From NCBI RefSeq assembly GCF_005144865.1, contig NZ_SWFM01000004.1, forward strand, positions 124,001 through 188,000: 64,000 nt of DNA. Reading direction: 5' to 3'. Below the pieces are notes generated by a model. The model did no database searches and had not been told where the DNA came from. It saw nothing but the letters and a program-made list of their open reading frames with translations. The position numbers and the translations under genes are program-made. Below, one piece after another: positions 8,296-16,975 of the stretch. Origin of the DNA: Guptibacillus hwajinpoensis (lineage in GTDB: Bacteria; Bacillota; Bacilli; Bacillales; Guptibacillaceae). The stretch's first letter is position 1. Each line of letters starts with the position of its first letter.

Positions 8296-9636
8296 ATGAA
8301 ATCAAATGATCAATGGTCGTCCAAGTTCGGATTTGTACTCGCATCAGCAGGATCCGCTATTGGACTTGGAGCACTTTGGAAATTCCCATATATGGCTGGC
8401 ACAAACGGTGGAGGCGCGTTTTTCCTTGTTTTTCTTCTTTTCACTTTTGCTGTTGGTGCACCCATGTTGCTTGCTGAATTTGTAGTCGGTCGACATTCAC
8501 AACAAAATGCGGTCTCTTCTTATGAATCCATTTCAGGAAACCCCAAATGGAAGTGGTTAGGCTACCTCGGAGTGACGGCTTCCTTTATCATCCTCTCCTT
8601 CTATAGTGTCATCGGAGGATGGGTCATCACTTATTTGCTTAGAAGCTTTTCTGGTTCCTTAACAGGACTTCCTAACAGCAGATATGAGCAATTATTCGGT
8701 GAGATTATCGGTAGCCCTTCTACCTCATTGATTACACAGGCAGCTTTTCTAGCGATAACAATCGCGATCGTACAATTCGGAGTCCAGAAAGGGATTGAAA
8801 CAGCAAGTCGCTATATGATGCCAGCACTCTTTGTGCTTTTCTTAGTACTTGTTGCTCGTTCCCTTTCACTTGATGGCGCAATGGAAGGTGTCGCATTCTT
8901 CTTACAGCCAGATCTAACAAAGCTTACAGCTGAAGGCGTCCTCGATGCACTTGGACAATCATTCTTTGCACTCAGCGTCGGAATCTCATTGATGGTTACG
9001 TACAGCTCTTATCTTGATAAGAACGCTGATCTAACAGGGTCTGTTATTTCAGTCGTTTCTCTGAACGTGTTTATTTCGTTTCTTGCTGGGCTCGCGATCT
9101 TCCCTGCCGTCTTTGCATTTGGATTTGAGCCTTCAGGAGGAGCAGGACTAATCTTCACGGTACTGCCAGCTGTTTTTAACAAGATGGCATTTGGAGGCCT
9201 GTTCTTTACAATCTTTATGGCACTCTTGCTGTTCGCAACCTTAACGTCTGCTTTTTCACTTTTGGAAATCATTGTTTCGACTGTCACACGGGGCAAAGGT
9301 AATCGTAAGAAAGTCTCCTGGATCGCTGGATTTCTTGTCTTTTTGCTAGGTATTCCTTCTGCTTTATCTTTCGGAGTACTAGCAGATGTATCGATCTTTG
9401 GAAGATCGATCTTTGATGCGATGGACTTTCTTGCAAGTAACCTGTTGATGCCGGTTGGTGCTCTACTCATCTCAATTTTCGTGTCACGAACGATGAAACG
9501 AGAGATCCTTTCAAGTGAAGTGATGATGTCATCAAAAATTGGTCGAGTGATTTTCCCAATCTGGTATGGCTTAATTCGCTACATCGTTCCAGCTGCTATC
9601 CTGATTGTTTTAATCACGTCATTACTTGCTTATTAG
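8296..9636 (+). CDS. Sodium-dependent transporter, NSS/SNF family
   Basis: Membrane symporter expected to import an amino acid or related amine with sodium. The 446-residue chain has about 11-12 hydrophobic helices. The N-terminus carries the family signature FVLASAGSAIGLGALWKFPYMAGTNGGGAF (given in part), which forms the sodium and substrate sites in helix 1. Helix 6 carries ALGQSFFALSVGISLMVTYSSY. It resembles B. subtilis YhdH/YocR. Unlike the second NSS gene at 57240 it has no MetS-like small subunit behind it. A GAGGTGAC ribosome site precedes the ATG. Substrate unknown. Confidence 0.9.
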   Translation: MKSNDQWSSKFGFVLASAGSAIGLGALWKFPYMAGTNGGGAFFLVFLLFTFAVGAPMLLAEFVVGRHSQQNAVSSYESISGNPKWKWLGYLGVTASFIILSFYSVIGGWVITYLLRSFSGSLTGLPNSRYEQLFGEIIGSPSTSLITQAAFLAITIAIVQFGVQKGIETASRYMMPALFVLFLVLVARSLSLDGAMEGVAFFLQPDLTKLTAEGVLDALGQSFFALSVGISLMVTYSSYLDKNADLTGSVISVVSLNVFISFLAGLAIFPAVFAFGFEPSGGAGLIFTVLPAVFNKMAFGGLFFTIFMALLLFATLTSAFSLLEIIVSTVTRGKGNRKKVSWIAGFLVFLLGIPSALSFGVLADVSIFGRSIFDAMDFLASNLLMPVGALLISIFVSRTMKREILSSEVMMSSKIGRVIFPIWYGLIRYIVPAAILIVLITSLLAY

Positions 9637-9833
9637 TAAAAGAACTTTAATAAAAAACACCACGCTTCGCTAATTGGAGCGGAAGGATGCTCGACTCCTG
9701 CGGGACTAGCGGGACAGGTGAGACCCCACAGGAGCGTTAGCGACGAGGAGGCTCACCGCCCGCCCCGCGGAAAGCGAGCATCTTGGAGTGGAAATTAACC
9801 CACTCTTATAGCAACAATATATACGAAAAAAGC
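9637..9833 (+). repeat. MITE-like element, copy B (left end missing)
   Basis: The GC-rich core (about 9675-9790) and right end (TATAGCAACAATATATACGAAAAAAGC) match copy A closely. The left terminal repeat, about 28 bases, is absent: homology to copy A begins right after the stop codon of the NSS gene. The element lies between that gene and the strong terminator at 9913. The rest of the gap to 10050 shows only that terminator. Confidence 0.8.
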
Positions 9834-9912
9834 ATTTTTATAAAAAAGGTATATTCTTCTCAAACTTTGGGAATAACAGAAGTAGTAAGCTATCTATATT
9901 CCCCCTTTTGAT

Positions 9913-9934
9913 AGACGAGGCAAATGCCTCGTCT
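9913..9934 (+). terminator. Rho-independent terminator on the plus strand
   Basis: Arms AGACGAGGCA/TGCCTCGTCT with a two-base loop, then nine or more T. It is 277 bases past the NSS stop codon, with MITE copy B in between, so it is probably that gene's terminator displaced by the insertion. Confidence 0.88.
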
Positions 9935-10050
9935 TTTTTTTTGTTCATTTAGCATCATTGGACGTAATCATCCCAACAGCCTTCTAGTCGGATAATCTTC
10001 TTGAATTTAAGCCAAACTTTAGATAGACGATTAGAGAGGAGCGATTATTT

Positions 10051-10875
10051 GTGTTTGCCCACATGAAGAGAAAGATTGGCAATGTTACGCTTTCATATGA
10101 GTATTACAAGCACCCGAACATAAGCGCTCCAACACTTGTCTTTATTCACGGCTTTCTTTCGTCATCTTTTAGTTTCCGTAAGCTACTTCCGCTCCTACAT
10201 AAAGAGTACAATCTCTTGTGTTTCGATTTACCTGGATTTGGTGAAAGTGAGAAAAGTTGCGATATCCACTATTCCCTTCATGAATATGCCGTTCTTACAA
10301 ATACACTGCTTGAAGAAATGAGTATTGATAAAGCCGTTCTAGTTGGTCACTCGATGGGAGGTCAAATTGCACTCCGTACGTGTATTCAACATCCTGAACG
10401 AATTGAAAAGCTAATATTATTATGTAGCTCAAGTTATATTAAATCGTCTTCCCCAGGTCTCAGACTATGCTCTTATCTTCCCTTCTTTCCTTATTGTTTG
10501 AGCATTTCAATGAGTGCAATTAACCTGCAGAAAAATTTCGAGCATTTGGTTTATGACGAAACGCTTTTAACAAAGAAAATTATTGATGGATATACAACAG
10601 CCTTTAATGAGAAAGGCTTCTATTTAGCTCTTAGCCGACTCATTCGAGAGCGAGAAGAAGACTTATCGACAAAGGCACTGAACAAAATTAATTTCCCAAC
10701 TTTATTAATATGGGGAAGTGACGATCGGCTCGTTCCGCTCCGAGTTGGTGAGCGAATGAAAAAAGATCTGCCCGATGCAGATCTTCTTGTTTTCTCTCAT
10801 ACCGGCCATCTGATTCCAGAAGAAAGACCTGAGGAGACGACGAAAGCTATTCGCGACTTCCTTTCTAAACCATAA
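10051..10875 (+). CDS. Alpha/beta hydrolase
   Basis: Predicted cytosolic serine hydrolase of 274 residues. The oxyanion motif FIHGF is at 31-35 and the nucleophile elbow GHSMGG at 99-104 (S101). The acid is in WGSDDRLVP (D224 or D225) and the histidine in TGHLIPEE (H253). Similar in length and motifs to B. subtilis YugF, which also lies near yugI. The GTG at 10051 follows AGAGGAG at 9 bases. Substrate unknown. It converges on the next gene through a shared terminator. Confidence 0.88.
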   Translation: MFAHMKRKIGNVTLSYEYYKHPNISAPTLVFIHGFLSSSFSFRKLLPLLHKEYNLLCFDLPGFGESEKSCDIHYSLHEYAVLTNTLLEEMSIDKAVLVGHSMGGQIALRTCIQHPERIEKLILLCSSSYIKSSSPGLRLCSYLPFFPYCLSISMSAINLQKNFEHLVYDETLLTKKIIDGYTTAFNEKGFYLALSRLIREREEDLSTKALNKINFPTLLIWGSDDRLVPLRVGERMKKDLPDADLLVFSHTGHLIPEERPEETTKAIRDFLSKP

Positions 10876-10877
10876 CA

Positions 10878-10903
10878 AAACCGCTCTTATATAGGAGCGG
10901 TTT
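10878..10903. terminator. Bidirectional terminator
   Basis: Stem AAACCGCTC/GAGCGGTTT with an 8-base loop between two convergent genes. T-rich on both exits, and it overlaps the stop codon of the minus-strand gene at 10902. Confidence 0.85.
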
Positions 10904-11231
10904 ATTTGTTGGCCACCAGTTGCGTCTCTTCTTTCAAGAGGATGCTAAAGAATCCGGATATCACAAGAAAAGCTGCTGGTATGATATAGAAAATAGATAA
11001 AAAAATAATCCCGCCTGCTGCTGATACAAGTAAACTGAAACCTCCAACAATCGGTTTTGCTTTCATTAGATAACAGCCTACTATTGCAACAACTGGAAAG
11101 ATAAAAGCAGTTAGAAACGATATATCTCTGACCTGTATTAGAGGTACCACATTAAACCGGGAGAGCACTGCTGCGACGATGCCTAGAACACATCCTGCAA
11201 GAGCCAGTTTAAACATGCGTTTTTGTTTCAT
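10902..11231 (-). CDS. Small membrane protein, DUF4064-like
   Basis: A 109-residue protein with four hydrophobic segments (about 8-24, 36-56, 62-78, 80-100) and short charged ends. Layout and composition resemble DUF4064-type membrane proteins, but I see no diagnostic motif, so the family is tentative. Function unknown. It is monocistronic and ends in the terminator shared with the hydrolase gene. The 190 bases upstream, to about 11424, are A/T-rich with nothing recognisable. Confidence 0.65.
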   Translation of the reverse strand: MKQKRMFKLALAGCVLGIVAAVLSRFNVVPLIQVRDISFLTAFIFPVVAIVGCYLMKAKPIVGGFSLLVSAAGGIIFLSIFYIIPAAFLVISGFFSILLKEETQLVANK

Positions 11232-11424
11232 TCTATTCCCTCTCTCATTAAAAAACCTTACTCACTATACTTTATTCGATTTCATTTACCTTTCATCCTT
11301 CTAATATTAGAGACTTTCCACTAATCTTCTACATTCTAACATGAAAAATCAGTCTCAAGACGGAGAAAAAATCAATCTTAAACTACATTTCATCTTTCTA
11401 TAATTCAATTATGCTAATAGTATC

Positions 11425-11640
11425 ATGTTGCTATAAAAGTAGTGGTTGATTTCCGCTCCAGGATGCTCGCTTTCCGCGGGGCGGGCGCTGAGCCTCCTCG
11501 GCGCACAAGACCATTGCGCCTGTGGGGTCTCACCTGTCCCGCTAGTCCCGCAGGAGTCGAGCATCCTTCCGCTCCAATCAGCCAAGCGTGGTTCTTAATA
11601 CAAAATTCTTTTAAAAGTAAAAATGTAGTGAAGACGTTTT
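11425..11640 (-). repeat. MITE-like element, copy C (reverse, decayed ends)
   Basis: The reverse-oriented core (11452-11578) is well preserved. The flanks GTTGCTATAAAAGTAGTGG and CAAAATTCTTTTAAAAG are recognisable, but the terminal GGCTCTTTTC is lost on both sides. The inner loop is the variant with GGCGCACAAGACCATTGCGCC, shared only with copy F. A spurious reading frame (11442-11660) crosses it. With A/T-rich flanks it fills the 570-base gap before liaF. Confidence 0.8.
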
Positions 11641-11757
11641 TTAAAACTTGTTGTATCTAAATGAGGCTTTCAATAAAGAAATTCATCCATGCCGCATATA
11701 GAAAGTAAGTAGTTTTACCACATGATTCCTATATAAGAGCAGGATTAATAATTATTA

Positions 11758-11782
11758 CTGTCTAATATGTTTCTAGAGACAG
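11758..11782 (+). promoter_or_regulatory. Short inverted repeat upstream of liaF
   Basis: CTGTCT (11758-11763) and AGACAG (11777-11782) are inverted about a 13-base centre, 20 bases before the liaF start codon. It could be an operator or a weak hairpin. It does not clearly match the LiaR box as I remember it. Low confidence. Confidence 0.25.
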
Positions 11783-11801
11783 AATGAATTGAGGAGATTT
11801 T

Positions 11802-12521
11802 ATGAAACACTTTCACACCGGACAATTCCTTGCTGCTACGTCATTTGTAGCCCTCGGTATTTTTCTTCTTCTTATAAATATCGGCATTATTTCCATGGAA
11901 ATGACGGAAGCTATTGTCTTTTTTTATCCTTTCTTGTTGGTTTTACTCGGAGGAAAGTATATTGCAGACGCTATTATTCCTTCAACAGTACGAAAGAAGT
12001 TGTCCACTGGAATCCTACTCCTAACACTTGGTCTTCTCCTCGTTATGGATCGTTTTCACATCATTAGCTTTAGTCTATGGAGCATCTGGAAACTCTGGCC
12101 ACTTCTATTTGTGCTGATTGGAATTAAATTACTCGGGAAATTTCGAAATAACCAAGGATTCAGTCTCGTCCGTTCTCATTCTTATAAAGAAACGAACTGG
12201 AAAGTAGAATCCATTCATGACTGGAGCTTTGTTTGTGATTATGATTTTGACTTCTCCACAACCTTTATCCCAGAGGAAGAAACGATTATTAACCTATCAG
12301 GCTTTGTAGGTGACATTTCTATTCTCATTCCAGAGGATATCCCTTTCAAAGTTGAAGGGAGTGCTCATGTGCTTTCAGCGAAGATTGATAAACACAGCCA
12401 AGATACAGTGGGACGAGGTCACATCATTAATTACGAATCAGTTGATTTTGAAGATTCACTACAGCGGCTAGTTTTTCAATTAGACTTTTCGGTGCTTGAT
12501 ATAAGAGTGGATCGGATTTAA
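11802..12521 (+). CDS. liaF: LiaF, inhibitor of the LiaSR envelope-stress system
   Basis: Membrane protein that in B. subtilis keeps the LiaS kinase silent without envelope stress. Of 239 residues, the first 120 form four hydrophobic helices. The C-terminal 110 form the DUF2154-type cytosolic domain (NLSGFVGDISILIPEDIPFKVEG region, in part). It is first in an operon with liaS (16-base gap) and liaR. The GAGGAG ribosome site is well placed before ATG 11802. No liaI or liaH effector genes precede it in this window. Confidence 0.9.
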   Translation: MKHFHTGQFLAATSFVALGIFLLLINIGIISMEMTEAIVFFYPFLLVLLGGKYIADAIIPSTVRKKLSTGILLLTLGLLLVMDRFHIISFSLWSIWKLWPLLFVLIGIKLLGKFRNNQGFSLVRSHSYKETNWKVESIHDWSFVCDYDFDFSTTFIPEEETIINLSGFVGDISILIPEDIPFKVEGSAHVLSAKIDKHSQDTVGRGHIINYESVDFEDSLQRLVFQLDFSVLDIRVDRI

Positions 12522-12537
12522 AGGAGGATACATAAGT

Positions 12538-13578
12538 TTGAAAAGTTTAACGTTACGATGGAAATTTCTCAAATCCACTCTTTATCTCTCAGTATTTGCC
12601 GGCCTGATCTTTTTCTTATTTGTTCAGATTTGGCTCTTCTTCTTCCCTATTTCAAAGTTAATACTTAGTCTAGTGTTCCCAATTATCATTATGATCATTG
12701 TTCTGATGGCAGGAAGTTATTTCAGCTATAAAGACACAAGCTCAATTAAAGATCGACTCGAAGATCTTTCGATGCACATTAGAATTCTATCAAAGGGAAA
12801 ATTCTCAGAACGAGTTGAAATGGTGGAGCTAGACGAGATTGGAAGCATTAGTGAAGAATTAAATGAACTTGGTGAGAAACTGCAGAATCAAGTAACCTCC
12901 TTACAAAATCTTGCCAATCAAAAGGCTGATTTAGCCGACAAGGCTAGAGGGGCAGCAATTATTGAAGAGCGACAAAGGCTGGCACGCGACCTCCATGATG
13001 CGGTAAGTCAGCAGCTTTTTGCGTTGAATATGATGTCCTCTGCTGCCCTTAAGGTAATGGATAGAGATATGGAAACAGCTAAAACACAGATGATTGATGT
13101 AGCGGATCTTGCAAGCAAGGCTCAAGTCGAGATGCGAGCGCTTCTTCTCCACTTAAGACCCGTACAACTTTCAGATGATACATTAGGCGATGGAATTCAA
13201 AAGCTCGTTGAGGAATTACAAAAGAAATCAGGAGTAGACTTCCACCTCTTATTGGATCAGCTTCCTGAACTGTCGAAAGGGATTGAAGATAATTTATTTA
13301 GGATTGTGCAGGAAAGCCTTGGTAATGCACTAAGACATGCTAATGCATCTGATATTCACATAACAGGTAAACTGAAAAACAATCAATTGCTCCTGCAAAT
13401 TAAAGATAATGGTACAGGATTCACGATCGAGCACGATCGAAAAGGTGCATATGGGCTCGGCTCTATGCAAGAACGCTGTGATGAGATAGGAAGTCAGTTG
13501 CGCATCGTCTCACGAATAGAAGAAGGAACATTGGTCGAAGTTCGCGTTCCATTGGAGGATTCAAAACATGACAAATGA
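12538..13578 (+). CDS. liaS: LiaS sensor histidine kinase
   Basis: Senses cell-envelope stress (cell-wall antibiotics) and phosphorylates LiaR. The 346-residue chain has two helices (about 15-35 and 40-61) with almost no external loop, the mark of intramembrane-sensing kinases. A HAMP-like segment follows (62-115), then a coiled linker, the HisKA_3 phosphoacceptor ERQRLARDLHDAVSQQ (H153), and an ATPase domain with RIVQESLGNALRHANAS and DNGTGF. The TTG start is supported by AAGGAGG. It overlaps liaR by 11 bases, implying translational coupling. Confidence 0.95.
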   Translation: MKSLTLRWKFLKSTLYLSVFAGLIFFLFVQIWLFFFPISKLILSLVFPIIIMIIVLMAGSYFSYKDTSSIKDRLEDLSMHIRILSKGKFSERVEMVELDEIGSISEELNELGEKLQNQVTSLQNLANQKADLADKARGAAIIEERQRLARDLHDAVSQQLFALNMMSSAALKVMDRDMETAKTQMIDVADLASKAQVEMRALLLHLRPVQLSDDTLGDGIQKLVEELQKKSGVDFHLLLDQLPELSKGIEDNLFRIVQESLGNALRHANASDIHITGKLKNNQLLLQIKDNGTGFTIEHDRKGAYGLGSMQERCDEIGSQLRIVSRIEEGTLVEVRVPLEDSKHDK

Positions 13579-14209
13579 TATTAATGTAATGATCGTAGAT
13601 GACCATGACATGGTCAGAAAAGGGTTGAAAGCCTATTTGTTAACCGAGCCAGATTTTCTTATCACAGGTGAAGCTAGGAATGGAAAGGAAGCAGTTTCAA
13701 TTGCTAACGATCTAAAACCTGACGTTATCTTAATGGACTTGATTATGCCAGAGATGACCGGAATTGAAGCTACACGAGAAATCATGGCAAACCATCCCTC
13801 TATCAAGATTATCATCATTACGAGCTTTTATGATGATGAACAGGTTTTCCCTGCGATTGAAGCTGGTGCATTCAGCTACCTTCTTAAAACAGCTTCTGCA
13901 GACGAAATCATCTCCACTATACGTAAAGCAGTTCTAGAAGAAAGCGTGATAGAACAAAAAGTGGCTCAACGAATGATGAACCAACTTCGTACGAAACAAA
14001 AGTCCGCTCTACATGATGGGTTAACAAAAAGAGAAAAAGAAGTTCTTCTACTTATTGGCCAGGGCAAGACGAATAGCCAGATTGCAGAAGAACTATTTAT
14101 CGGTTTAAAGACAGTTAAAACTCATGTTTCCAACATTCTAGGTAAGCTTGATGTACAAGATCGTACCCAGGCTGCGGTTTACGCTATACGTAATGGGTTA
14201 GCACACTAA
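13568..14209 (+). CDS. liaR: LiaR response regulator
   Basis: NarL/LuxR-type DNA-binding regulator, partner of LiaS. The receiver domain (residues 1-120) has the acidic pair D11/D12, phosphoacceptor D57 in DVILMDLIMPEMTG, and K107 in YLLKTA. The LuxR helix-turn-helix (about 150-210) has LTKREKEVLLLIGQGKTNSQ and TVKTHVSNILGKL. In B. subtilis it activates liaIH and its own operon. No terminator is evident in the 87 bases before the next gene, so read-through into it is possible. Confidence 0.95.
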   Translation: MTNDINVMIVDDHDMVRKGLKAYLLTEPDFLITGEARNGKEAVSIANDLKPDVILMDLIMPEMTGIEATREIMANHPSIKIIIITSFYDDEQVFPAIEAGAFSYLLKTASADEIISTIRKAVLEESVIEQKVAQRMMNQLRTKQKSALHDGLTKREKEVLLLIGQGKTNSQIAEELFIGLKTVKTHVSNILGKLDVQDRTQAAVYAIRNGLAH

Positions 14210-14296
14210 GTCATTAGCTGTAGCCCTCCATTTTGGCACCTCTTCCCTCTAGGTCGCATTTACTATAGGAAGTAGTGATTTAAGGAGGAATAAGCG

Positions 14297-15181
14297 ATGA
14301 CAGATAGGTATGAAAAGTGGTCAGAGCTTCCTTACGCAGGCGAAAGCAAGCCCCCTCATAATCCAGAAGAACCTTATGCAGGATCGTGGCCGAATTATTA
14401 TATCCGCAACAAGCCACTCGGGCGCTTTGAGACGCTTAATGGAAGACCGATTCGCTTAGCAATCAAGCATCCTTCAACAATTGATTGGGATGCTGAACAA
14501 GAGAAAGTAGTGGAAACGTTAAAACACATTACCCCCCATCAAGTAACGTTAGCTGAATATTGGGGAACTGGGGTAGCAAGCAAACAATGGACGCCAATCA
14601 TTGATAAGTTAATTGATAACTACGGTGTAACAGCTGCTCGAGCAGCTCGAATCATCGCTTGTGTTTCAGCAGGAATGAACGATGCTTTTACAACTGCCTG
14701 GTACTTAAAATACAGATGGGACGTGGCTCGACCTAACCAACTTGACCATGAGCTTGCTACCATTGTCTGTACACCGAGGCATCCGACATACCCATCAGGA
14801 CATGCTACGGTAGCAGGAGTGACAGCAGAAATCTTATCTTACTTCTTCCCAACTGAAAGAAAACGTCTTTTCGAACTTGCTGAAGAATGCTCAGACTCTA
14901 GACTCTACGGTGGCGTTCACTTCCCGATTGATAACTCAGAGGGACTTCGACTTGGGAAGCAAATTGGTTCGATCGTCGTATCCGAAATCAGTAGAGAAGA
15001 AAATAGTCGTGGTCAAATGATTGACACACCTTATCGTGAAGAACGCCATGTAAAATTAACTCCTCCACCTTATAAGCAGGTAATTGACCATAAGTTTGAA
15101 AACAAGTGTAGTTCAAAGATCGAGCACCCAATATGCAAAAACAATGCGCTTCTTTCAAAACCAAAGTTATTTTATAAGTAG
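14297..15181 (+). CDS. Vanadium-haloperoxidase-type PAP2 protein
   Basis: A 294-residue protein of the PAP2/vanadium chloroperoxidase superfamily. It has all three phosphate/vanadate motifs: K138-x6-R145-P146, PSGHA (166-170) and S201-R202 with H208 in GGVHFPID. No signal peptide or membrane helix is obvious, so it is either a cytosolic phosphatase-like enzyme or a haloperoxidase-like one; sequence alone cannot tell. A TAAGGAGGAA ribosome site precedes ATG 14297. The last base of its TAG stop is the first base of MITE copy D, so the native C-terminus may have been altered by that insertion. Confidence 0.85.
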   Translation: MTDRYEKWSELPYAGESKPPHNPEEPYAGSWPNYYIRNKPLGRFETLNGRPIRLAIKHPSTIDWDAEQEKVVETLKHITPHQVTLAEYWGTGVASKQWTPIIDKLIDNYGVTAARAARIIACVSAGMNDAFTTAWYLKYRWDVARPNQLDHELATIVCTPRHPTYPSGHATVAGVTAEILSYFFPTERKRLFELAEECSDSRLYGGVHFPIDNSEGLRLGKQIGSIVVSEISREENSRGQMIDTPYREERHVKLTPPPYKQVIDHKFENKCSSKIEHPICKNNALLSKPKLFYK

Positions 15182-15403
15182 GCTCTTTTCGTATACTTTG
15201 TTGCTATAAGAGTGAGGGATTTCCGCTCCAGGATGCTCGCTTTCCGCGGGGCGGGCGGTGAGCCTCCTCGTCGCTTACGCTCCTTTGGGGTCTCACCTGT
15301 CCCGCTAATCCCGCAGGAGTCGAGCACCCTTCCGCTACAATCAACTAAGTGAAATTCTTTATAGAAAAATCTTTAAAAAGCAACAATCTTTTAGAAAAGA
15401 GTC
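15181..15403 (-). repeat. MITE-like element, copy D (full length, reverse)
   Basis: A 223-base reverse copy starting GGCTCTTTTCGTATAC and ending CAATCTTTTAGAAAAGAGTC, the same length as copy A. The GC-rich core lies at 15223-15343. Its first G completes the TAG stop of the upstream gene. It carries the TCGCTTACGC loop variant. Left flank AGTA and right flank TTTAG show no target duplication. Confidence 0.88.
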
Positions 15404-15438
15404 TTTAGAAAAGAAGCTAATATTAGATCGAATAGAAG

Positions 15439-15473
15439 GGTTCGTTTCCAACACATAGTTTGGGAAATGAACC
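15439..15473 (+). terminator. Terminator downstream of the PAP2 gene and MITE D
   Basis: Stem GGTTCGTTTCC/GGAAATGAACC (one mismatch) followed by seven T. It is about 260 bases past the PAP2 stop with MITE copy D in between, the same arrangement as at 9637-9934. A TATAAT-like -10 for modA follows near 15517. Confidence 0.85.
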
Positions 15474-15555
15474 TTTTTTTAGGCATTCATTCCGTGCAAA
15501 AATCTCATTCTCCGTTATAATAGATGGAAGATTAGATTATGAAAGGACCTTACAT

Positions 15556-16308
15556 ATGAGGCATTTGCTAACACTCTTTCTTCTCCTTATCGTTATTTCC
15601 GGTTGCGGGACAAATGAAGCGAAACAGACAACGCTAACAGTTGCTGCAGCTTCAAGCTTGAGTGATGCTATGAAGGAACTGAGTGCAAAATACGAAGAAG
15701 AACACCCTGATACAGACATTACGCTTAATCTTGCTTCTTCTGGTGTTCTAGCCAATCAAATCAAGCAGGGTGCTCCAATCGATGTCTTTCTATCAGCTTC
15801 AGAGGACCATTTTACAGAGTTAGTAAAAGATGATTTGATTGAGCCAGAGCTACATACGAACTTATTAAGCAATAAGCTTGTTCTTATTACGAATGAACCG
15901 ACATCGGTCACAGGATGGGATGACTTACTCTCAAACAGCATAGGCCGAATAGCTATTGGAACACCTGAAACCGTTCCAGCGGGAGCTTATGCGAAAGAAG
16001 CACTAGAATCAATGAAAATGATAGACAAGCTACATGATCAACTCATATTCGGAAAAGACGTTCGTCAGGTGCTTACCTATGTCGAAACAGGCAATGCTGA
16101 TGCTGGTATCGTGTATAAAACGGATTATTTAACATCTAACAAAGTGAGTCTTGTAGCAGAAGCTCCTCTCGACACTTACTCATCGATTACTTACCCGGCA
16201 GGTGTTGTAGAAGATGGACGAGAAGAAGCCCAATCTTTCTTCACTTTTCTACAAAGCGAACAGGCTATGACTATTTTTAAGAAATATGGATTTCAAGGAA
16301 AGAAGTGA
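15556..16308 (+). CDS. modA: ModA, molybdate-binding lipoprotein
   Basis: Extracellular solute-binding lipoprotein of the molybdate ABC importer, 250 residues. The signal peptide ends in the lipobox LIVISGC (C17). The mature part opens LTVAAASSLSDAMKEL, typical of ModA, with SSGVLANQIKQGAPIDVFLSA lining the anion site and AGIVYKTDY near the C-terminus. The ATG at 15556, preceded by GAAAGGA, is chosen because the signal peptide starts there. It lies 6 bases from modB, so the two are one operon. Imported molybdate would supply the cofactor of enzymes such as YuiH at 20023. Confidence 0.94.
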   Translation: MRHLLTLFLLLIVISGCGTNEAKQTTLTVAAASSLSDAMKELSAKYEEEHPDTDITLNLASSGVLANQIKQGAPIDVFLSASEDHFTELVKDDLIEPELHTNLLSNKLVLITNEPTSVTGWDDLLSNSIGRIAIGTPETVPAGAYAKEALESMKMIDKLHDQLIFGKDVRQVLTYVETGNADAGIVYKTDYLTSNKVSLVAEAPLDTYSSITYPAGVVEDGREEAQSFFTFLQSEQAMTIFKKYGFQGKK

Positions 16309-16314
16309 GAACCG

Positions 16315-16974
16315 ATGGCTAACTTTCTTGATCCCATCTGGATTTCACTGAAAATCTCACTTGTAGCAAGTGTTATTGTGACAGTTCTTGGGATCTCCGT
16401 CAGCAGAATGATGGCTGGGAGAACTTTTAGAGGAAAAAGCATTGTTGATACGATTATTATGCTCCCGCTCGTTCTCCCTCCTTCCGTGGTGGGTTTCATT
16501 CTACTTGTCATGTTCGGAGCCTCGAGTCCTATCGGACAATGGATTGAAGCGACCTTCCACCACCCCCTTGTCTTTACATGGCAGGCTGGCGTTATAGCAG
16601 CTAGCGTCGTTGCCTTTCCACTTATGTACCAATCAGCAAAGGTTGGGTTTGAATCGGTAGATCGGGATATTGAAGATGCAGCACGTGTCGATGGTGCAGG
16701 AAGATGGATGGTGCTTCAAAAGGTTTCGATCCCACTTGCTTCTAACGCGTTACTATCTGGCATTATCCTAAGTTTTGCCCGGGCACTCGGAGAATTCGGA
16801 GCGACGTTAATGTTCGCTGGAAATCTTCCTGGTAAAACACAAACCATGCCTACAGCCATTTACGTTGCAATTGACTCAGGCCAAATGACGCTCGCCTGGT
16901 CGTGGGTGGTCGTCACGATCCTAATTTCTACCATAATGCTTCTCCTCTCCTACCGCATTGCCGTTAGAACATGA
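16315..16974 (+). CDS. modB: ModB, molybdate ABC transporter permease
   Basis: Membrane subunit of the molybdate importer, 219 residues with about five or six helices. The ATPase-contact EAA loop is present as EDAARVDGAGRWMVLQKVSIPLA (in part; about residues 120-142), and SFARALGEFGATLMFAGNLPGKTQ is the typical permease signature. No modC ATPase follows: a terminator comes directly after the stop. B. subtilis modAB also lacks a linked modC, as I recall, so an ATPase encoded elsewhere is expected. Confidence 0.94.
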   Translation: MANFLDPIWISLKISLVASVIVTVLGISVSRMMAGRTFRGKSIVDTIIMLPLVLPPSVVGFILLVMFGASSPIGQWIEATFHHPLVFTWQAGVIAASVVAFPLMYQSAKVGFESVDRDIEDAARVDGAGRWMVLQKVSIPLASNALLSGIILSFARALGEFGATLMFAGNLPGKTQTMPTAIYVAIDSGQMTLAWSWVVVTILISTIMLLLSYRIAVRT

Positions 16975-16975
16975 A

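Noticed and set aside
9841..9943. Small RNA gene ending at the 9913 terminator
   Set aside because: No convincing promoter precedes it. Displacement of the NSS gene's own terminator by MITE copy B explains it more simply.
11442..11660. Open reading frames across repeat cores (11442-11660, 20663-20845, 49418-49600, 45183-45450)
   Set aside because: They are translations of the GC-rich repeat in whichever frame lacks stops. They have Pro/Arg/Ser-rich composition, no ribosome sites, and the same peptide words recur from copy to copy.
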